From the NCBI GenBank assembly GCA_002423265.1, contig DIVE01000138.1, forward strand, positions 1-8,431: 8,431 nucleotides of DNA, given 5' to 3'. Of the stretch, positions 5,035 to 8,431 are shown piece by piece; within the stretch, counting starts at the first letter, position 1, and each line of letters starts with the position of its first letter. The stretch is from Methylophilaceae bacterium UBA6140. Lineage in GTDB: Bacteria > Pseudomonadota > Gammaproteobacteria > Burkholderiales > Methylophilaceae. Made by a program: the position numbers and the translations under genes. The notes under the pieces are model-generated. The model did not search any database and was not told the origin of the DNA. It saw only the letters and a list, made by a program, of their open reading frames with translations.

Positions 5035-6789
5035 ATGTTGGGATTTAAGATAAAAAGTGCGGTAGCGATAGCCTGCTTTTCAGTTGGTGCTGCACATGCG
5101 CTAGGCCTTGCCGGTACGGTCAAGCAAGATAACGGCCAGCCAGTTGCCGGCGTCATGATCAAAGTCACCAGCGCCAGCGCTGCTGCTTTGATTACCAAGG
5201 TCTTTACCGATGCCAAGGGCGAATACGCAGTACCTGACCTGGGCAAGAATGTCGGCGTCAACTCCATGTATGTCGAAACCTTCAAGTTGGGCTACGAGCA
5301 GGCCCAGCCGCAGGCCAAGGCATTAGCTGTGGTGGTGCCAAAAATCAGCAAGGGTGTCGCCCAAGTCGATTTTATCCTGAAGCCCACGGCCAACATCGCC
5401 GCTCAGGTTCCGGCATCGGCTTGGCTATCAGCGGCTCCAGAGTCCGCCGGGAAAAGCCGCACGGTTATTACTTGTACCCAGTGCCACCAGATGCCTAATG
5501 AGCGCACGAAAAGGCTTGCCGAGGGGCTCGCCGGTCAAGATGAAGCCCAGCGCGAGCAAGTCTGGCGTGCGATGGTCGGCGCGATGCGTAGCGCAATTTA
5601 TGGCGCATTGCAATCTGAGCATTCGCCAGCCATGACCCCGGAGCAGCTGGCTGAAGCCGCCAAGCCGGAAAATAGCTTCATCGATAAGAAAGATGAAGAC
5701 ATTGTCGCCCCCTGGCTAGCGAAATACATGCCGACCAGTTTCGATAAGTTTGACGCCGCGAACAAGGCGAAGTTTGCCAATGTGCCGCTTGGCGTGACGA
5801 AAAAGACCGTGATCCGCGAATATCCATATGACGAAAAGTCATTCGTACGGGAAACGGGCGCAGTGAATGGCGAATACTGGGTGGATGATATTTCGCGTAA
5901 CCGCATTGGCAAGCTGGATCCTAAAACCGGCGCTTACACATGGTATGACGTGCCGAGTCCGGGGGCGCCCGCGCCACACACGATGGTGATGGATGGTGAA
6001 GGCAATATCTGGACGACCCTGCTAGGCGGCACTGGTGAAATGGCCTCCATGTTCAACCCAAAAACTGGAACCTGGCGTATCTATGGTGGTTTCCCCAAAG
6101 GCATGGCGGCGCACGATTTTTCGCAGGGTGCCAACTACCTCATGGACTTCGACAAGAACAACATGAACTGGATGACCATCATTACCCATAATAAAACCAT
6201 AGGGTTCAACCGTGCTACTGGGGAAGTTTCCCCCATCTACGATTTGCCCCTCCAGGAGGGTGAAACCCCATTCCATATTGGTGCTTATGGCGGCGGCATG
6301 ACCTCCGACAAGAACTTCTGGTTTGCCCAGTACTATGGTGTCTTGGGGCGCTTTAACACCGATACCCGCAAGGTGGATTTTTCGATCAAGTATCCTGACT
6401 ATGCCGGCCCTCACCGTATGGTAGTGGACAGCAAAGACATCATTTACCTGACATTGATTGGGTCGGGGCAGATCTCGGTGATTGATGGCAAAAAGCTGAA
6501 GGAAATCAAGCGCATTGACCTGCCTGATCTCAGTAGCGCACCTTATGCCATCAGCCTGGATACGCGCCGGAATGCCTTGTGGATTGCCACGGTGAATAAC
6601 GACAGCCTGTTCAAATACGACCTGAGCAGCGGAAAGTTCACCGAGTATCCTGTTGGCATCAAGGATCTGCACATGCGCAATATCGCTATTGACAAGAAAT
6701 CAGGCGATTTGTGGATAGCCAGCTCACCGATCCCGTCTAACGAAAGCGAAATGCGCCGCCTGTTTCTGTACCACCCTGGTGACATTTAA
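5035..6789 (+). CDS. Secreted fusion: carboxypeptidase-regulatory-like domain, monoheme cytochrome c site, Vgb-like beta-propeller
   Basis: 584 residues. ATG 5035 follows AAAGGAG (5022-5028) by 6 nt. A Sec signal peptide covers residues 1-22, with likely cleavage after AHA, so the protein is periplasmic or outer-membrane associated. Residues about 24-115 form a carboxypeptidase-regulatory-like beta-sandwich (LAGTVKQDNGQPVAGV, then DAKGEYAVPDL). C147-T-Q-C150-H151 is a c-type heme attachment site in a helical segment reaching about residue 240; M180 or M184 could be the distal ligand. Residues about 258-580 are repeated blades of the streptogramin lyase (Vgb)/SMP-30 type, such as HTMVMDGEGNIWTT and HRMVVDSKDIIYLT. 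The combination suggests redox chemistry on an extracytoplasmic substrate, with electrons leaving through the heme, but the reaction is unknown. The 146-bp gap before it may hold its own promoter. Confidence 0.88.
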   Translation: MLGFKIKSAVAIACFSVGAAHALGLAGTVKQDNGQPVAGVMIKVTSASAAALITKVFTDAKGEYAVPDLGKNVGVNSMYVETFKLGYEQAQPQAKALAVVVPKISKGVAQVDFILKPTANIAAQVPASAWLSAAPESAGKSRTVITCTQCHQMPNERTKRLAEGLAGQDEAQREQVWRAMVGAMRSAIYGALQSEHSPAMTPEQLAEAAKPENSFIDKKDEDIVAPWLAKYMPTSFDKFDAANKAKFANVPLGVTKKTVIREYPYDEKSFVRETGAVNGEYWVDDISRNRIGKLDPKTGAYTWYDVPSPGAPAPHTMVMDGEGNIWTTLLGGTGEMASMFNPKTGTWRIYGGFPKGMAAHDFSQGANYLMDFDKNNMNWMTIITHNKTIGFNRATGEVSPIYDLPLQEGETPFHIGAYGGGMTSDKNFWFAQYYGVLGRFNTDTRKVDFSIKYPDYAGPHRMVVDSKDIIYLTLIGSGQISVIDGKKLKEIKRIDLPDLSSAPYAISLDTRRNALWIATVNNDSLFKYDLSSGKFTEYPVGIKDLHMRNIAIDKKSGDLWIASSPIPSNESEMRRLFLYHPGDI

Positions 6790-6807
6790 AGGCTGGTGCC
6801 AAAAGTA

Positions 6808-6839
6808 AATCGGCCTGCCGTCACAACAGCAGGCCGATT
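6808..6839 (+). terminator. Putative terminator hairpin after the cytochrome-propeller gene
   Basis: AATCGGCCTGC (6808-6818) and GCAGGCCGATT (6829-6839) form a perfect 11-bp stem with a 10-nt loop, 18 bp after the stop codon. There is no T run on the + strand side, so it is either a U-tract-less terminator or a 3'-end stabiliser. It separates this gene from the DUF1302 gene. Confidence 0.6.
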
Positions 6840-6860
6840 ACACAGGCTAGAGTCCCTGTA

Positions 6861-6882
6861 TATTTTGCTTATGGGCAAAATA
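6861..6882. promoter_or_regulatory. AT-rich dyad upstream of the DUF1302 gene
   Basis: TATTTTGC (6861-6868) and GCAAAATA (6875-6882) are perfect 8-bp inverted arms with a 6-bp centre. Lying between the upstream hairpin and the DUF1302 gene, this looks like an operator for a dimeric regulator, although a weak RNA hairpin is possible. No regulator gene is in the window. Confidence 0.35.
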
Positions 6883-6888
6883 AAAACA

Positions 6889-6942
6889 ACCGGGTTTGCT
6901 CTAGAATAGCTGTGTGACAGCATGTAATGTCCACCGGATTTG
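6889..6942. repeat. Imperfect direct repeat pair upstream of the DUF1302 gene
   Basis: ACCGGGTTTG (6889-6898) and ACCGGATTTG (6933-6942) match at nine of ten bases and are 44 bp apart, close to four helical turns. Same-face spacing of this kind suits binding of an activator dimer. A TGTAAT hexamer (6923-6928) lies between them but has no good -35 partner. This is pattern only. Confidence 0.25.
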
Positions 6943-7005
6943 GGCTCAATTGATGGGCATGTTAATTTCATGAAAAGTTTGGAATGTAATCAAAAGGGGG
7001 AAGTT

Positions 7006-8431
7006 ATGAAACAACGCAAGGGAATGATCAAACCATATGTGGGCGCAGCCGCAGTACTGCTGGCCGCCTCATTGCAGCAAAACGCGATGGCGCTGCCAGC
7101 CATCAAGATCGGTGATGTGGAATTCGGCACGATTAGCGGTTTTATCCGCGAGCATGCGTCATGGAACCTGTATGACCATCCGGATCTGGCAAATCCATTT
7201 ACTGGAACCCAGACAATGGAAGGGCAGGGCGAGCTGTCTATGCTGCGCACGACCGTTGAAATGCAGTATGTCAGCGGCAAAAACCTGTTGCCCTACGACA
7301 TGCAACTGACTCTGGTGGGACGTTTGAACAAGGAATCCCGCACCACCTACCTGAAGCGGCTGGACGCTAACCCGCTCCAGACAGGCGACCTGATGGATAA
7401 TTACAACAGCAATCGCGAAGGTATTCGCGAGGCCTATCTGGATATCCCGTTTTCAGATCGGGTCAGGCTGCGCTTTGGTAAGCAACAGGTCGTGTGGGGC
7501 GAGACCGACCTGCTGCAAGCGCTGGACCTGGTGAATCCGCGTGATTTGAGCTGGCGCTCGTTGTTCGAGCCGGAAGATGAAGAATGGCGCAAGCCCCTGA
7601 TCATGGCTAATCTGATCATTGATGTGCCGGAAGCCAATGGCTCCTTGCAACTACTCTACCGCCCAGGCTGGGATCGTGACAGCCAGATGGGCAATACGCT
7701 GGATTTGTTTGGCGGACGTTGGGCAGCTCAGGGCAGCAAGGGTGTCAATACGTTGGCTATGCTTCCATACAACTACCACCACTCAGAGGGCAATACTGAT
7801 GATGCATCCTATGGTGGCCGCTGGACAGGTGTTGCGGGCGACCTGGGCTATTCGCTGGCTTATTATCACACGTTGAGCGACAACCCGGTGCTCAACGTCA
7901 GCGCGCCAGCATTGGGTATTACCCCCTACAAGGGGGGGATTGGCTCGAACGCTACGGACTTCAGCACACTTGGTGCTCCATTGCCGCCGGGCTTCGCTTT
8001 TGGCGAATTCATCCTGCCGCAAATTGACATTATCGGCGGATCGCTGAACTATCCGCTCACAGGCATTGACATGGTGCTACGCAGCGAATTGGCTGTTACC
8101 CTGGACAAGCCTTATAACGCGGAAAGTGTTGCCGGTGGCGCTGCCTTGCCCACCATCAAGGAAAAAACGACAGCCAAGCTAATGATTGGCTTCGACAAAC
8201 CCTGGCGCGGTGGCAAGGCGATTTTTGGCACATCGACTTCACCGTTCTGGACGGTGCAGATATTCGACAGCTGGATTCCCGGCTTCAAGGTGGAAGACAA
8301 GCTGCTGGACATCGGTTCATCGCATCTGAAAGAGCATTCGGTGATCGCGGTGACTACCTTCAACTTGAACTATAACAATGACACGGTGAATCCAGGGGTC
8401 GCCTTGGCCATGGACACCAGCAACGGTGGTG
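7006..8431 (+). CDS. DUF1302 family protein (outer-membrane-type), N-terminal part
   Basis: 475 codons are open to the window end; the 3' end is cut off. ATG 7006 follows a purine-rich AAGGGGGAAG (6994-7003) ribosome binding site. A Sec signal peptide covers residues 1-29, with likely cleavage after AMA. The strongest family sign is FGKQQVVWGETD (157-168) with DLVNPRDLSWRS (174-185) soon after, the conserved core of DUF1302 proteins. The rest alternates short amphipathic strands, aromatic residues and glycines (for example GYSLAYYHTLSDN), as in an outer-membrane beta-barrel. DUF1302 genes commonly accompany DUF1329 genes and RND-type exporters in clusters for steroids, terpenoids and other hydrophobic compounds, so a DUF1329 gene may lie just downstream. 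A role in uptake or export of the cluster's substrate across the outer membrane is inferred. Confidence 0.88.
   Translation, partial: MKQRKGMIKPYVGAAAVLLAASLQQNAMALPAIKIGDVEFGTISGFIREHASWNLYDHPDLANPFTGTQTMEGQGELSMLRTTVEMQYVSGKNLLPYDMQLTLVGRLNKESRTTYLKRLDANPLQTGDLMDNYNSNREGIREAYLDIPFSDRVRLRFGKQQVVWGETDLLQALDLVNPRDLSWRSLFEPEDEEWRKPLIMANLIIDVPEANGSLQLLYRPGWDRDSQMGNTLDLFGGRWAAQGSKGVNTLAMLPYNYHHSEGNTDDASYGGRWTGVAGDLGYSLAYYHTLSDNPVLNVSAPALGITPYKGGIGSNATDFSTLGAPLPPGFAFGEFILPQIDIIGGSLNYPLTGIDMVLRSELAVTLDKPYNAESVAGGAALPTIKEKTTAKLMIGFDKPWRGGKAIFGTSTSPFWTVQIFDSWIPGFKVEDKLLDIGSSHLKEHSVIAVTTFNLNYNNDTVNPGVALAMDTSNGG

Noticed and set aside
6022..6672. 216-codon open frame on the minus strand
   Set aside because: It is antisense to the propeller blades of the 5035-6789 gene, which has a strong ribosome binding site, a signal peptide and CxxCH.
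6911..6931. CRP-like site (TGTGA) upstream of the DUF1302 gene
   Set aside because: Only the left half-site is present; the right TCACA half is missing at the required distance.

Overview
The window reads as accessory catabolic DNA from a Gram-negative bacterium, most likely a betaproteobacterium. The grounds are an AcnD-like aconitase-family gene, a DUF1302 outer-membrane-type protein, a periplasmic c-type cytochrome fusion, strong AAGGAG-type ribosome binding sites and a moderate GC content. The genus cannot be fixed from the sequence. Every gene I can support lies on the + strand.

Layout. Bases 1-540 hold the 3' end of an aconitase-family gene, probably the Fe/S-dependent 2-methylcitrate dehydratase AcnD. 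A 343-bp gap follows. It carries four tandem 15-bp repeats, a plausible sigma70-type promoter (720-747) and a small dyad. Then comes a probable operon: Rieske oxygenase alpha subunit (884-2086), small helical protein A (2133-2495), short-chain dehydrogenase (2579-3442), second Rieske protein (3572-4532, frameshifted), small helical protein B (4568-4888). After it are a secreted protein with a carboxypeptidase-regulatory-like domain, one c-type heme site and a Vgb-like beta-propeller (5035-6789), a hairpin (6808-6839), and a DUF1302 family protein (from 7006, cut by the window end).

How the genes may work together (inference). Rieske oxygenases and an SDR suggest hydroxylation of a hydrophobic, perhaps alicyclic, steroid-like or aromatic substrate, followed by alcohol or diol oxidation. 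DUF1302 proteins often sit in clusters for such substrates, and the cytochrome-propeller protein would act in the periplasm. No ferredoxin or reductase for the Rieske enzymes is in the window.

Most unusual points. The arrangement is a duplicated [Rieske + small helical protein] module around an SDR. In the second module the Rieske protein keeps an intact [2Fe-2S] site but is 87 residues shorter than its sibling exactly where the two iron-binding histidines should be, and it is also split by one extra base in a T4C4 run. The SDR has His in place of the catalytic Tyr of YxxxK. The cluster is therefore either partly decayed or built around non-catalytic partner subunits. The two small proteins are clear paralogues of each other and belong to no family I can name.
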